NCBI GenBank assembly: GCA_013823135.1
Contig: PNLP01000014.1
Coordinates: 62,001-126,000 of the forward strand
Origin: Planctomycetaceae bacterium
Lineage (GTDB): Bacteria > Planctomycetota > Planctomycetia > Gemmatales > Gemmataceae
Direction of reading: 5' to 3'
DNA: 64,000 nucleotides
Made by a program: the position numbers and the translations under genes
Shown: positions 40,748 through 50,270 of the stretch, one piece after another
Layout: every line of letters starts with the position of its first letter
How positions within the stretch are numbered: the first letter of the stretch is position 1
The notes under the pieces: generated by a model
Told to the model about the DNA's origin: nothing
What the model saw: the letters and a program-made list of their open reading frames with translations, nothing else
The model's database searches: none

Positions 40748-41098
40748 ATGAAGAACCTGTTGTGGGCAACCACGGCGATGGTCGTTGTCGCGGTTAACTC
40801 CGCGACCGCCGGCGACATTGTTTACAAGCCGATCGACACGAACAAGTTGGTGATCCAGCCCAGCCGGGCCGTTGCGAACGTGGCCGCTCAGACGATCAAC
40901 GTCGTGGGCAACACGGCTGCGGGTTCCCTGGAGAACAACGGTTACCTGAAGACGATCAACAATCTCTTCAGCAGGAAGATCATCGTTCCGCACACGCAGC
41001 GTGGACCGAGCGCACTCCCCTCGCCAAACCTGTTCCCCTCCACCCAGTACAAGAGTTACAACACGCCGGTGATGCCGATCAATCAGCCTCGCCGTTAA
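40748..41098 (+). CDS. Small exported protein, unknown function
   Basis: A 116-aa protein with a clear signal peptide (MKNLLWATTAMVVVAVNSATAG). The mature part, rich in Asn/Ile/Val/Pro, shows no known domain (VVGNTAAGSLENNGYLKTINN). The upstream promoter region lies within 180 nt, divergent from the BatC-like gene. Confidence 0.6.
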   Translation: MKNLLWATTAMVVVAVNSATAGDIVYKPIDTNKLVIQPSRAVANVAAQTINVVGNTAAGSLENNGYLKTINNLFSRKIIVPHTQRGPSALPSPNLFPSTQYKSYNTPVMPINQPRR

Positions 41099-41204
41099 TC
41101 ACATACGGTGACATGCCCCCCGATTAGTCGGGGGCTTTCTCCCACGCAACCTCGCGGGTATGATTGTAGACGGCCACGTCACATCGCCCCGCGGAGCTTG
41201 CCCA

Positions 41205-42194
41205 GTGCCCCATCGTGTCATTCTTCTGTTATCGGCGCTGTGCCTACCCGCGTTGCCCCTGCAGGCTGGCGAGCCAAAACCCGAGACGGGCACGTTCCGA
41301 TTCGACTGCCCCACCGATGAAAAAGACGGCGTCGCCGAGCGTTACCGCATGCCGGCTTGCGCATTCGACTACAAGCTCTCCCTTCGGCATGAACTAAAAT
41401 CCACCGGTGTCAGGGTCTACGACCTCACGTTCCCGTCGCCAGTCACAACCGCAATTCCCGAGAACAACACCGTTCACTGCGAACTGTTCCTGCCAGCCGG
41501 AAAGGGGCCGTTCCCGGTCGCGGTCGTACTCGACATTTTGCAAGGGAACGCCCTGATCGCGCGCGGGCAGTGCATGTGGCTGGCCCAGCACGGCGTTGCG
41601 GGAATGGTCGTGTACATGGCTCACTACGGGCCGCGCCGCCCGCCGGGGAGTTCGACTCGACTCATCTCCACGAACATCCCCAAGAGCATCGAAGGGGTGA
41701 AGCAGACCGTCCTCGATGTGCGTTGCGCCGTGGCGTGGCTTGCCTCTCGCCCGGAACAATTCGACGCGAAGAACCTCGGCCTCGTGGGAACGAGCCTCGG
41801 AAGTTTGGTCGGAGCCGTGGTCGCCGCCAACGAACCGCGAATCAAAAACGTTTGTCTTTTGCTCCCCGGCGGCGGGTTGGTGGATGCGTTCTACGATCAC
41901 CCGCTGGGCATCCCGTACCGCCCGCTCCTGGCGCTGGTTGGCGGCAAGTTCACGCTCAAACTCTTGATCGGCCCTGTAGACCCGCTGACCTATGCGAAGC
42001 AACTCAGGGGCAAGAACCTGCTGATGCTCTGTGCCAGTCGCGACGACATTGTGCCTCCGTCGGCGGCCAGGGTCTTGTGGGAAGCAACCGGAAAGCAGAA
42101 GATCGTGTGGTACGACGCGACACATGTAGGAATTGCCGCGTTCCTGATGCCCGTTCTCAACGAGATGACCGACCACATTCGTGGCGGAAAGTGA
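41205..42194 (+). CDS. Exported alpha/beta hydrolase
   Basis: A 329-aa protein with a signal peptide (VILLLSALCLPALPLQA). The hydrolase fold shows the nucleophile elbow GTSLGSL, a downstream acid in SRDDIVPP and a histidine in YDATHVGI. The family resembles dienelactone-hydrolase or acetyl-xylan-esterase types. The substrate is unknown. The start is GTG 41205 with GGAG 8 nt upstream; it gives a compact signal peptide, whereas the ATG at 41160 gives an atypical one. Confidence 0.8.
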   Translation: MPHRVILLLSALCLPALPLQAGEPKPETGTFRFDCPTDEKDGVAERYRMPACAFDYKLSLRHELKSTGVRVYDLTFPSPVTTAIPENNTVHCELFLPAGKGPFPVAVVLDILQGNALIARGQCMWLAQHGVAGMVVYMAHYGPRRPPGSSTRLISTNIPKSIEGVKQTVLDVRCAVAWLASRPEQFDAKNLGLVGTSLGSLVGAVVAANEPRIKNVCLLLPGGGLVDAFYDHPLGIPYRPLLALVGGKFTLKLLIGPVDPLTYAKQLRGKNLLMLCASRDDIVPPSAARVLWEATGKQKIVWYDATHVGIAAFLMPVLNEMTDHIRGGK

Positions 42195-42237
42195 ATCACT
42201 TTTCATGTCAGTTCAGCGCCTCACCCGGAGTTTCTCC

Positions 42238-43017
42238 ATGTCTTCGCGGTTCCTGTTCGCCCTGGCGGTCGGGCTGACGTTCGTCGCCCCCGCTTACGCC
42301 GATCCCGATGTGCCCAAGAAGCCGGACCCCACGGCCGACTTGCTCGCGAAACTGGGCAAGCCCGTTGATCTGGACAAGAACGACGACATCCAACTGGACA
42401 ATCTCGCCGGGCTCCTCCAACAGAAGTTCGGGATCGTCGCAGTCGTTAACGTCAAGGCATTCACGACGTTCGGCGAAGGTGACGCCAACGGATTGCATCT
42501 CAAGATCCCCTCCCGCAAGGGGTTACCACTGGGCGTCGTTGTGCGGCAAATCCTCGACAAGATCGACGCGACGTTCCTGGTTCGCCGCGCCCACATCGAG
42601 ATTGTGCCCGTCGGCTTTGCCTCACAGGAGACGAAGAACAAAAGGCTGGAAGAACCGCTCGTGTCGGTAATCTTCAAGGAGAAGGCGTTCAACGAAGCCG
42701 TGGCGGAACTCGCTGAGGAATACGACCTTACCGTTGTGGTGGCACCACAATCCGGCGACGCTCGCATGGGGTTCGTGACCGCACGATTGCTCAACGTCCC
42801 GGCCGACAAGGCTCTGGAACTCCTTGCCCTTCAGTGCGATCTGCGTGTGGTTCGGAAAGGTAACGCCTACCTGATTTCCAGCCGGGACCACGTTAACGAA
42901 ATGTTCGGCGAACGGTTAGAGAAGGAGAGGCAGAAGATCGAGGTCGAGAAGTTGCGGCAAGCGCCCACCGCACCCGCCCCCGAACCGCCCAAGCCAGCCG
43001 AGGCTCCAAAGCCGTAG
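42238..43017 (+). CDS. Exported protein with secretin/STN-like repeats (paralogue 1)
   Basis: A 259-aa protein: a signal peptide (FLFALAVGLTFVAPAYA), then two alpha/beta modules (about residues 45-135 and 135-220) with the pattern ...VSVIFKEKAFNEAVAELAEEYDLTVVVAP... and LLNVPADKALELLALQCDLRVVRKGNAYLISS. This resembles the short N0/STN fold of secretins and TonB receptors. A coiled basic segment and a Pro/Ala tail follow. No beta-barrel or secretin domain is attached. Paralogous to the next gene. Confidence 0.6.
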   Translation: MSSRFLFALAVGLTFVAPAYADPDVPKKPDPTADLLAKLGKPVDLDKNDDIQLDNLAGLLQQKFGIVAVVNVKAFTTFGEGDANGLHLKIPSRKGLPLGVVVRQILDKIDATFLVRRAHIEIVPVGFASQETKNKRLEEPLVSVIFKEKAFNEAVAELAEEYDLTVVVAPQSGDARMGFVTARLLNVPADKALELLALQCDLRVVRKGNAYLISSRDHVNEMFGERLEKERQKIEVEKLRQAPTAPAPEPPKPAEAPKP

Positions 43018-43123
43018 CTGTAGCCGCGGCAATCCATCCGCGGTTTGATTCGTCTGATAGAATGTCTGTCCGTTTCCTGGCTTCCGTCTCCCCGGCGGCC
43101 TCAACACATCCGGAGTCGAATCG

Positions 43124-43957
43124 ATGCGAGAGACCTTCCGCTGGCTGTTCGCAATCGCAGTGTTTGCCACTCCGCTGGCGGCACATGCCGCACCGGTGCC
43201 AGCCGCACCGGCCAAGGCCGACAATCCGATGAACACGGTCCGCAAGGCGCTCGATGAAGTCGGGGACATGAACTACCAGGGCCGCACGCTCCTCGATGTC
43301 GTCACCGACCTCAAGGAGAAGTCGAAAGTCAACATTGTGCTCGACAACTCACTGATCAACTTCGGGCTCGATGTCAACCAGCCGAACGTGACCGTGAACC
43401 TGAAACAAGTGAAGTTGAAGGACGGCCTGAAAGCGGTGCTGGAACCATACAACCTGAAGTTCGGCGTGACCCGCGACGGGGTCTACATCTCGAATGAAGA
43501 AGGCGTCACCACCCGGCAACTCCGGCAACGGGTGAGCGTCGATTGCGACGGCACCGAGTTCGCTGTCGCCATCAAGCAACTCGCGGCCGACTCCGGTGCC
43601 AATGTCGTCCTCGACCCACGCCTCGCAGATAAGTCGAAGAAGGCCGTGAGCCTGAAGCTCGACGATGTGCCGCTGGAATCCGCCGTCCGGTTGCTCACCG
43701 AGGTGGCTGACCTGCGAGTCGTCCGCATGAGTAACGTCCTGTTCATCACCACGCCGGAGAAGGCCAAGGCGCTCCGCGAAGACGCCGACGGCCCGACGAC
43801 GCCGTCACCCGTGACCCCAGGGTTGCCGATGTTTGGCCCAAACGGCCCGGTACCCGGCGGTTTCGGCGGTTTGCAGGTCGTACCCGCTGTTCCTGCCGTC
43901 GAGGCACCGGCGGTTCCCCCGCAACCGGAACCGGCTCCGGTGAATGAGAAGAAGTGA
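43124..43957 (+). CDS. Exported protein with secretin/STN-like repeats (paralogue 2)
   Basis: A 277-aa protein. A signal peptide (WLFAIAVFATPLAAHA) is followed by STN-like modules: GRTLLDVVTDLKEKSKVNIVLDNSL...VTVNLKQVKLKDGLKAVLEPYNLKF and a second ANVVLDPRL...VSLKLDDVPLESAVRLLTEVADLRVVRMSNVLFITT. The tail is Pro/Gly/Val-rich. It may act as a periplasmic partner of an export or assembly system; this is inferred from fold only. It is 106 nt after paralogue 1. Confidence 0.65.
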   Translation: MRETFRWLFAIAVFATPLAAHAAPVPAAPAKADNPMNTVRKALDEVGDMNYQGRTLLDVVTDLKEKSKVNIVLDNSLINFGLDVNQPNVTVNLKQVKLKDGLKAVLEPYNLKFGVTRDGVYISNEEGVTTRQLRQRVSVDCDGTEFAVAIKQLAADSGANVVLDPRLADKSKKAVSLKLDDVPLESAVRLLTEVADLRVVRMSNVLFITTPEKAKALREDADGPTTPSPVTPGLPMFGPNGPVPGGFGGLQVVPAVPAVEAPAVPPQPEPAPVNEKK

Positions 43958-44072
43958 TCGCCTTGGTGTTGGTGGTCGGGTTTAGCTCGCTGCCTTGCAG
44001 CAGGGCGATGTTGCGTCGCCCGAGCGAATGACCAGTCTTGCGTCTCGGGGAAGGCTGTTCCAGCACCGCTAT

Positions 44073-44157
44073 CCGAACACTTCCTCATCGGTGAGGAGCG
44101 GTCTGGGTCAACCCCACCAATCGTGGTTCCGCTCCTCACCGATGAGGAAGTGTTCGG
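44073..44157. repeat. Perfect 29-bp inverted repeat
   Basis: Arms 44073-44101 and 44129-44157 (CCGAACACTTCCTCATCGGT core) are exact reverse complements with a 27-nt loop. It lies in the 299-nt gap 43958-44256 between convergent genes, where nothing else was seen, and may be a bidirectional terminator. Confidence 0.95.
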
Positions 44158-44256
44158 GCGGTGCCGTGAGCCTTCCGCGTTCCAGGTCGGGATAGTAAAC
44201 CGACTACCGACACCGCACGCGGGGAAGAGGAGACTCTTCCCCGCGTCGTTTTCACC

Positions 44257-44799
44257 TCACCGGAGCAACTCGCCTCCTGGCGGCGAATCCGGATTGAGTT
44301 CCCATTCCTCCCGCACTTTCCGCAAGCCCACCGCGCACAACTCGAACTGATCGCTCAACCGACGGAATAGGCTCGCTTCGGCGTCGTGGTGTTCGGCCTC
44401 CTCCAGTCGGCTCGTGATGAGGTAGCCGCGCTTCCCGTGCGTGGTGTAGTTCACCATCGCATCCTTGCACATGCGGTTCCGCTGGCGATCGACCACCTCG
44501 GGATACAACCCCGTCCAGAACAGCGCGAAGTCGCCAATGTGGCGATAGTATTCGCGACGGGTCTTGCCGCCGGCAGGGAGTTGCTCGGCTTCAAGGACCA
44601 TCTCGGTCAGTTGGGTTATGGGTTTGCCAGACTCGTTGCGGAGTCGGTAAACGGAATCGTAATGGAGAAACCGGGTAAGCAGGCCGGAGAGGTAATCGGT
44701 CAGGGGTGGGTCGGCCACGCCGAGGTGGGAGAAGAAAGCGTGTTCCGCCAGCCCCGAGAACATCCGCTGAAGCGGATGCCCATCGGGCAAATCTCGCAT
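44257..44799 (-). CDS. Conserved hypothetical protein, 180 aa
   Basis: A soluble, mostly helical protein: MRDLPDGHPLQRMFSGLAEHAFFSHLGVADPPLTDYLSGLLTRF-like opening, then GDFALFWTGLYPEV and a long helical tail. No transmembrane segment or catalytic motif was recognised. It stands alone between repeat-containing gaps. Confidence 0.6.
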   Translation of the reverse strand: MRDLPDGHPLQRMFSGLAEHAFFSHLGVADPPLTDYLSGLLTRFLHYDSVYRLRNESGKPITQLTEMVLEAEQLPAGGKTRREYYRHIGDFALFWTGLYPEVVDRQRNRMCKDAMVNYTTHGKRGYLITSRLEEAEHHDAEASLFRRLSDQFELCAVGLRKVREEWELNPDSPPGGELLR

Positions 44800-44937
44800 G
44801 ATCGTGATCCTCCATCCGTGTTGTCAAAGTGGGGCGGATCCCCACTAATAAATATGACGCACGAGTGGTACGAATTCAAACCGAGATCGTCAAGGGCAAC
44901 AGGATTCGAGAATCAGTTTTCGGTAGTTTTCGGTTGG

Positions 44938-44994
44938 CCGTGCGAAGCCGCAAGCGGCTTCCCCTCGTCGGAATCCGCTTGCGGCTTCGCACGG
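44938..44994. repeat. Perfect 20-bp inverted repeat
   Basis: Arms 44938-44957 and 44975-44994 (CCGTGCGAAGCCGCAAGCGG) are exact reverse complements with a 17-nt loop. The arm itself contains a shorter palindrome, GCCGCAAGCGGC. Confidence 0.93.
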
Positions 44995-45164
44995 GTCCGG
45001 CCAAGGGAGGGTTGTGCCGCCTGTGCCGTGCGTAGCCACGACACGAGGCAGAGCGCGCGGAAGCGTAACGAGTCGGGAGAATCCATCCCCCGTTACCGGT
45101 ACGGGATCAGAAAATGGAGTAGATACTCGACATGCGGCGGTTCGGTCGGGACTTGGGAGTCGGG

Positions 45165-45192
45165 TTGACGGTTCCCAGCGCTCGGCTATAAT
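45165..45192 (+). promoter_or_regulatory. Sigma-70-type promoter upstream of dnaG-rpoD
   Basis: TTGACG (45165-45170), a 16-nt spacer, and TATAAT (45187-45192). This is the best consensus promoter seen in the window. Transcription would start near 45199 and give a leader of about 320 nt before dnaG. Confidence 0.75.
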
Positions 45193-45198
45193 TCGCAA

Positions 45199-45517
45199 TG
45201 CATCAACGGATTGATGCACCGACCTTTAGGCTCTGGAGAGAGCCGCGGCACTCGAGGCAACCCACCCCACCACAGGCGATTCACCCGGCCGCTCACCCAC
45301 TCCTCGCAGTGGTGTTAGCCTTCGTAACGCCGATCCGCCACGCTCCACCAAAGCACGGGGTAACGGGAACTCGACACCGACCGATAAGGCCGACCGACCG
45401 CGGAAAGAGCGATCACAGCCGGAGCTAGACTTCATCCCTAACCTCAATCACCAGGCGACCTTCCGCCAGGCTTTGTGGATTGGTGAACGTCAGATGCCGG
45501 CCATCCGCAGGTGACAC
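45199..45517 (+). other. Long 5' leader or small RNA region before dnaG
   Basis: A gene-free 319-nt stretch follows the promoter. It begins with a small hairpin TGCATCAA...TTGATGCA (45198-45217). No RNase P RNA, tmRNA or SRP RNA signature was found. It could be a regulated leader or an independent RNA. Confidence 0.5.
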
Positions 45518-47371
45518 GTGCCGTCCGACCCGGTGGAGCTTACTAAACAGATCAAGGCCGCCAGCGACATTGTCGCTGTCGTGGGCTCGTATCTCGCCGT
45601 CAAGCCAGCTGGACCCGTCTTCAAAGCACTCTGCCCGTTCCACAACGATTCCCGCCCCTCCCTCGACGTCGACCCCAAGCGTCAGCGGTACAAATGTTGG
45701 GCATGCGGTGCTCACGGCGACGCCTTCGCTTTTGTTCAGCACATGGAGAAGGTTGGGTTCACCGAGGCACGGGCTATACTCGCACAGCGGGCCGGAATCA
45801 AGTTTGAAGAGACGCAAACGCCACAAGATCACCAAAAGTCCCGTCTCCTCGAAGTGATGCGCTGGGCGCAGTCGCACTACCAGCACACTCTTCTCGACGA
45901 CCCATCCGGTGAAGCCGCCCGCAAATACCTCGGTGGCCGCAAGCTCTCGGGCAAGACCGTTCGCGACTTTGGCCTGGGGTTCGCCTCGCTGAACGGCGAC
46001 TGGCTCGTGCGGCTTGCCGCCGCGGAGCGGGTCCCCACGGATGTGCTCGTGGAAGTCGGGCTGATCGCGTTGCGGCAGGAAAACAAAGGCTTCTACGATC
46101 GTTTCCGTGATCGGGTGATGTTCCCGATTCACGACGTTCGCGGGCAGACGATCGCGTTCGGCGGGCGGATCATGCCCGAAAGCCCGTATGCCAGCCGCGC
46201 CCCGAAGTACTACAACTCAGCGGAAACCCCCCTGTTTTCCAAGAGCGACGTGCTCTACGGTCTGGATAAGGCTCGCCACGCGGGGGCCGCGGCCGGCTAT
46301 CTCGCTGTCGTCGAAGGTTACACCGATGTGATGATGGCCCACCAGTGTGGTGTTCCACAGGTGGTCGCCACGATGGGCACCGCATTGAATGCGAGGCACG
46401 TTTCTCAGCTTCGTCGCTATGTGCCGAAGGTGGTGCTTGTATACGATGCTGATGCGGGTGGGTACACGGGTGTCGACCGTGCCCTCGAGATCTTCGTCTC
46501 CCAGGACGTGGAACTCGCCGTGGCCACGCTTCCCGAAGGGCTCGATCCGTGCGATCTGCTTGTGCTGCCCGACGGCGTCGAGACTTTCCAAAAGATTCTG
46601 ACCTCGGCAGTCGATGCCCTGGACTTTAAACTAAACAGATTGTTGGAGAAAGAGGGTGCGTCGTCGGTCGAAGGCACCCGGCGCGTGATCGATGAGGTTC
46701 TCGGAATCATCGCCGCTTCGCCACCGTTGCCGAGCCAGACCGCACAGGTAAAGCAAGAGCTGATCATCACGCGACTGGCTCACCGACTTGGTCTGCGACA
46801 AGAAACCGTTTGGGCACGGCTTGGCGAACTGCGTCGCGCTCACGAACAGCGTGCATTGCTGGAGGCTCAGAAGTCCGGCGTCACGCCCCCCGCGAGTCAG
46901 GTGCCAACCCGGCAGTATGGGAGCCAGGTCCACGCGAGCCCGAAGTCGGATCCGCACTACTTCCTCGCCGCGACCCTCGTTCGTCTGCTGATCGCGGAAC
47001 CAGGACTCGTCGCGACAGCCGCGGCTGGGATTCGGCCCGAAGATGTCGAGCACACGGGAATCCGCCGGATGCTCACCGAGATGTACGGGGCTTGGGAAGC
47101 GGGGCAGGTTCCCGACATCGACGTGCTTCGCGAACGATTGGCGGACCGGCCCGACCTGTTCGCCTCGTTGCTGACACAAGCTGAAGTCGGTCGCCAGTTG
47201 GAAGAACGCGATAAGAAACTTCAGGGCGTGATTGCTGATTTCCGGCGTGTGAAGACGGAAGTTGCGAGCAAGGCACTGAAAGCCGAGTTGCAGGGAGCAC
47301 AGTCTGAGGAGCAGGTGGAAAACTTGCTCCGCAAACTGCAACAGACGCACGATAAGAAGACCGCGGGATGA
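45518..47371 (+). CDS. dnaG: DNA primase
   Basis: A 617-aa protein that makes RNA primers at replication forks. The CHC2 zinc finger comprises CPFHNDSRPSL and YKCWACG (Cys-His-Cys-Cys). The TOPRIM core has VVEGYTDVMMAHQCG and VYDADAGG (catalytic acidic residues). A C-terminal helicase-binding region ends KLQQTHDKK. GTG 45518 lies within the start of the recognisable N-terminus. It is the first gene of a two-gene dnaG-rpoD macromolecular-synthesis unit without rpsU. Confidence 0.96.
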   Translation: MPSDPVELTKQIKAASDIVAVVGSYLAVKPAGPVFKALCPFHNDSRPSLDVDPKRQRYKCWACGAHGDAFAFVQHMEKVGFTEARAILAQRAGIKFEETQTPQDHQKSRLLEVMRWAQSHYQHTLLDDPSGEAARKYLGGRKLSGKTVRDFGLGFASLNGDWLVRLAAAERVPTDVLVEVGLIALRQENKGFYDRFRDRVMFPIHDVRGQTIAFGGRIMPESPYASRAPKYYNSAETPLFSKSDVLYGLDKARHAGAAAGYLAVVEGYTDVMMAHQCGVPQVVATMGTALNARHVSQLRRYVPKVVLVYDADAGGYTGVDRALEIFVSQDVELAVATLPEGLDPCDLLVLPDGVETFQKILTSAVDALDFKLNRLLEKEGASSVEGTRRVIDEVLGIIAASPPLPSQTAQVKQELIITRLAHRLGLRQETVWARLGELRRAHEQRALLEAQKSGVTPPASQVPTRQYGSQVHASPKSDPHYFLAATLVRLLIAEPGLVATAAAGIRPEDVEHTGIRRMLTEMYGAWEAGQVPDIDVLRERLADRPDLFASLLTQAEVGRQLEERDKKLQGVIADFRRVKTEVASKALKAELQGAQSEEQVENLLRKLQQTHDKKTAG

Positions 47372-47479
47372 GGGCTTCGTTCCGCGAAAGTGTCCACCAG
47401 AGTTCGCATCACGATTTATTTTGATCCACGGCTGGGCGCACGACGTGCCCGGGCGGTTGGCCCGTGCGGGAGGGGTGAG

Positions 47480-49138
47480 ATGGACTGGAAGACCGATGAG
47501 GTTCTCAAGGCTCTCCTCGAAAAGGGCAAACTAACCGGCTCGCTGACATTCGAGGAGGTCAATGCAGCCCTCCCCGAAATGTCCGAGCCGGATCGGCTCG
47601 CCGAGATTACGGAGTTGCTCCTCGACCAACACGGCATCCAACTCATCGACGCCGATGAAGATGCCGAGGAGGGCGAAGCCGTCAGCCTCGCCGACGAGAT
47701 CCTCGCCGAGGTGGCTGATGCCCCCGCGTTCGAGGACTCTGACGGCGACGGTCGCCACATCGACGACCCCGTTCGGATGTACCTCACCCAGATGGGCGAG
47801 ATTCCACTGCTGGACCGCCGGCAGGAAGTCTCGCTCGCCATGAAGATCGAGCTCACCCGCCGGCGTTTCCGCCGCAAGGTTCTGGAGTGCGATTACGCAC
47901 TTCGCCAGGTCACCGAAACCCTCAAGCGGGTTCACACTGGCGACCTGCCGTTCGACCGCACGATCAAGGTTTCCCAGACGGAAAACCTTGAGAAGGACAA
48001 GATTCTCGCCCGAATGCCGCACAACCTGCGGACGCTCGAACCGCTCATGGAGTCGAACGTCGAGGACTTCCAGCGGTTGCTGGATGACCGCACCGCAGCC
48101 AAGGAACGGGAAGAACTCCGCGAGCGGCTCCGCCTCCGCCGCCGCAAGACGGTCACGCTGGTCGAGGAACTCTCGATCCGCACGCAGAAGGTTCAGCCGT
48201 TGATGAAGAAGCTGGAGCAGATCAGCCAGCGGATGGACGAACTCGAAGCGGAAGTGGAAGGGCTGAAGGGGAACCGTGCCGCGAAGGAAGAGCGAGGCAA
48301 CCTGGAGAAAGAGCTTCAGGACTTGATGCTCATCACGCTCGAAGAGCCAGCAAGTCTCCGTCGGCGTGTCGGCATCATGCGATCCCGCTTCGCCGAGTAC
48401 GAACAAGCCAAGCGCGAACTCTCCGGCGGCAACCTGCGACTCGTGGTCAGCATTGCCAAGAAGTACCGCAATCGCGGGCTCAACTTCCTCGACCTGATTC
48501 AGGAAGGGAACACCGGCCTGATGCGGGCCGTGGACAAGTACGAACACCGCCGCGGCTTCAAGTTCAGCACCTACGCGACGTGGTGGATTCGGCAGGCGAT
48601 CACGCGGGCCATCGCAGACCAGGCCCGCACGATTCGCATTCCGGTTCACATGATCGAGACGATGTCGAAGCTCCGGAACGTCTCCAAGAAGTTGCTTCAG
48701 GAGATGGGCCGCGAACCGACCATCGAGGAAACCGCCATCGCCGCGGGCATTTCCTACGAGGAATGCAAGCGAGTCCTCAAGATCAGCCGGCAGCCGATCA
48801 GCCTGGATCGCCCGGTTGGCGAGAGCGAGGATTCGTACTTCGGCGACTTCATCGAAGATACTTCGGTCGATTCGCCGGTGAACGCCGCCACGAACGAGAT
48901 GCTCAAGGACAAGATCGAGGGCGTGCTCAAGACGCTGACGTACCGCGAACGCGAGATCATCAAGTTGCGATACGGTCTGGGCGACGGCTATACCTACACG
49001 CTGGAAGAAGTCGGCCGCATCTTCAAGGTCACGCGCGAACGCGTCCGGCAGATCGAAGCGAAGGCCGTTCGCAAGCTGCAACACCCCGTCCGTAGCCGGC
49101 AGCTCGAAGGCTTTTTGGACGGACTGAAGAAGTCCTGA
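47480..49138 (+). CDS. rpoD: RNA polymerase primary sigma factor
   Basis: A 552-aa sigma-70. Region 1.1 ([20 protein letters not shown]...), region 1.2 ([17 protein letters not shown]), a non-conserved charged insert, region 2 ([46 protein letters not shown]), region 3 and region 4 ([43 protein letters not shown]) are all present. The start at ATG 47480 has GGGAGGGG just upstream; an earlier GTG (47390) adds 30 unconserved residues. It follows dnaG by 108 nt. Confidence 0.97.
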   Translation: MDWKTDEVLKALLEKGKLTGSLTFEEVNAALPEMSEPDRLAEITELLLDQHGIQLIDADEDAEEGEAVSLADEILAEVADAPAFEDSDGDGRHIDDPVRMYLTQMGEIPLLDRRQEVSLAMKIELTRRRFRRKVLECDYALRQVTETLKRVHTGDLPFDRTIKVSQTENLEKDKILARMPHNLRTLEPLMESNVEDFQRLLDDRTAAKEREELRERLRLRRRKTVTLVEELSIRTQKVQPLMKKLEQISQRMDELEAEVEGLKGNRAAKEERGNLEKELQDLMLITLEEPASLRRRVGIMRSRFAEYEQAKRELSGGNLRLVVSIAKKYRNRGLNFLDLIQEGNTGLMRAVDKYEHRRGFKFSTYATWWIRQAITRAIADQARTIRIPVHMIETMSKLRNVSKKLLQEMGREPTIEETAIAAGISYEECKRVLKISRQPISLDRPVGESEDSYFGDFIEDTSVDSPVNAATNEMLKDKIEGVLKTLTYREREIIKLRYGLGDGYTYTLEEVGRIFKVTRERVRQIEAKAVRKLQHPVRSRQLEGFLDGLKKS

Positions 49139-49158
49139 ATGTGAATCAGCGCGGCACA

Positions 49159-49233
49159 GTTTAGCCGCGACCCGAAGGGAAGCGTGTCGCCCGCACGTTG
49201 CGTGGCACGCTCCCCTTCGGGTCGCGGCTAAGC
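49159..49233. repeat. GTTTAG-family hairpin downstream of rpoD
   Basis: Arms 49161-49184 and 49208-49231 match at 23 of 24 positions, with a 23-nt loop. The left flank is GTTTAGCCGCGACCCGAAGG, as at 15260. It lies 20 nt after the rpoD stop and ends just before a TATAAT (49253-49258) of the next gene. Confidence 0.95.
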
Positions 49234-49276
49234 TGTTATTACCGTTGCTTGATATAATGCGATAAAAGGAGCCACC

Positions 49277-49981
49277 ATGCTCGCCATCACCGACGCACTT
49301 CGTGAGTGTCATCGCCTTCGCCGCCACCTCCGCGACCTTCAAGCTGAGATCGACCGCGGACCCCGTGTGCTCCAGGGTCAACAAGAGACCCTGGAAGCCG
49401 CGCGACAGGCTCACAAAGATCACCACGATTCGATCACGAAACTCAAGGTTAAACAGCGGACCGACGAGACCTCTCTCAAGGAAGTCGAAACCCGCCTCGC
49501 AAAGCTGGAACAGCAACTCCTCGGGATCAGCGTCGCGAAAGAAATCACCGCGAAGCAATCCGAGATCAAGCAAGCACAGGCGAAGAAGGACGAACTCGAA
49601 GAGTCAATTCTCACGACGATCGCGGAAATCGAGAAGCGAACGAACGAAATTCCGGCGGTCGAGAAGACCTGGGCCGATGCGCAGGCCGCGTTCAAGGAAT
49701 TCGAGAAGGAAGCTGCGGAACGCCTGGAGCGGTTAAAGGCGGATCAGGAGAGCAGCCTGGCAACGCTCAAGGAAACCGAGACGAAAATCCCGTCCGCAAT
49801 GAAGCCGAAGTACGACACACTGGTGAAGGCTCACGGCCCCGAAGCGATGGTCGCCGCGAAAGCCCGAGTGTGCCAGGGTTGCCGGCGATCATTGACCGAG
49901 CAGAAATGGACGGAAGTACGCAACGGTGCGTTCTACCTGTGCCCACACTGCGGCAAGATCATGTATCCGATCGTGGAGTGA
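49277..49981 (+). CDS. Coiled-coil protein with C4 zinc ribbon
   Basis: A 234-aa protein of the COG1579/zf-RING_7 type: a long heptad-repeat coiled coil (residues about 15-180), then a C-terminal zinc ribbon CQGCRRSL...CPHCGK. Members are thought to bind nucleic acid, but no biochemical role is established. AAGGAG lies 8 nt before ATG 49277, and TATAAT lies about 20 nt upstream. Confidence 0.85.
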   Translation: MLAITDALRECHRLRRHLRDLQAEIDRGPRVLQGQQETLEAARQAHKDHHDSITKLKVKQRTDETSLKEVETRLAKLEQQLLGISVAKEITAKQSEIKQAQAKKDELEESILTTIAEIEKRTNEIPAVEKTWADAQAAFKEFEKEAAERLERLKADQESSLATLKETETKIPSAMKPKYDTLVKAHGPEAMVAAKARVCQGCRRSLTEQKWTEVRNGAFYLCPHCGKIMYPIVE

Positions 49982-50270
49982 GGTTGTCGATTGGGTGGAC
50001 TTGATCGCAATCCGGCATCAGTCCACCCATCAAACTCAGCGAATCGTAAACGCATCAACCACCGTGAAGAAAGATCGTTCAAGCACTCCGAAAACGCTCA
50101 TCCCAACAGACGGAATCACGACTCCGGAAACGAGTAGAACTCCCTTTCATGTGAGCCGGCACATTTGACTTCAGCGAATCGTTACGCAGTATATATGCGT
50201 ATACAATTCGACCTCGCCGGAAGCCTCGGGTTCCCAGGGCGGAAGCCCAGACATGGGAGTGACCGCAACC
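49982..50270. other. Intergenic region, nothing recognised
   Basis: A 289-nt, locally AT-rich stretch contains a TATATGCGTATAC word near 50193, perhaps part of the promoter for the next gene. No gene or strong hairpin seen. Confidence 0.4.

Noticed and set aside
45199..45517. RNase P RNA, tmRNA or 6S RNA in the dnaG leader
   Set aside because: None of their conserved motifs could be found by eye; kept only as an unassigned leader.
47531..49573. A 680-codon minus-strand frame over rpoD
   Set aside because: It is antisense to the conserved rpoD regions; typical GC-rich frame shadow.
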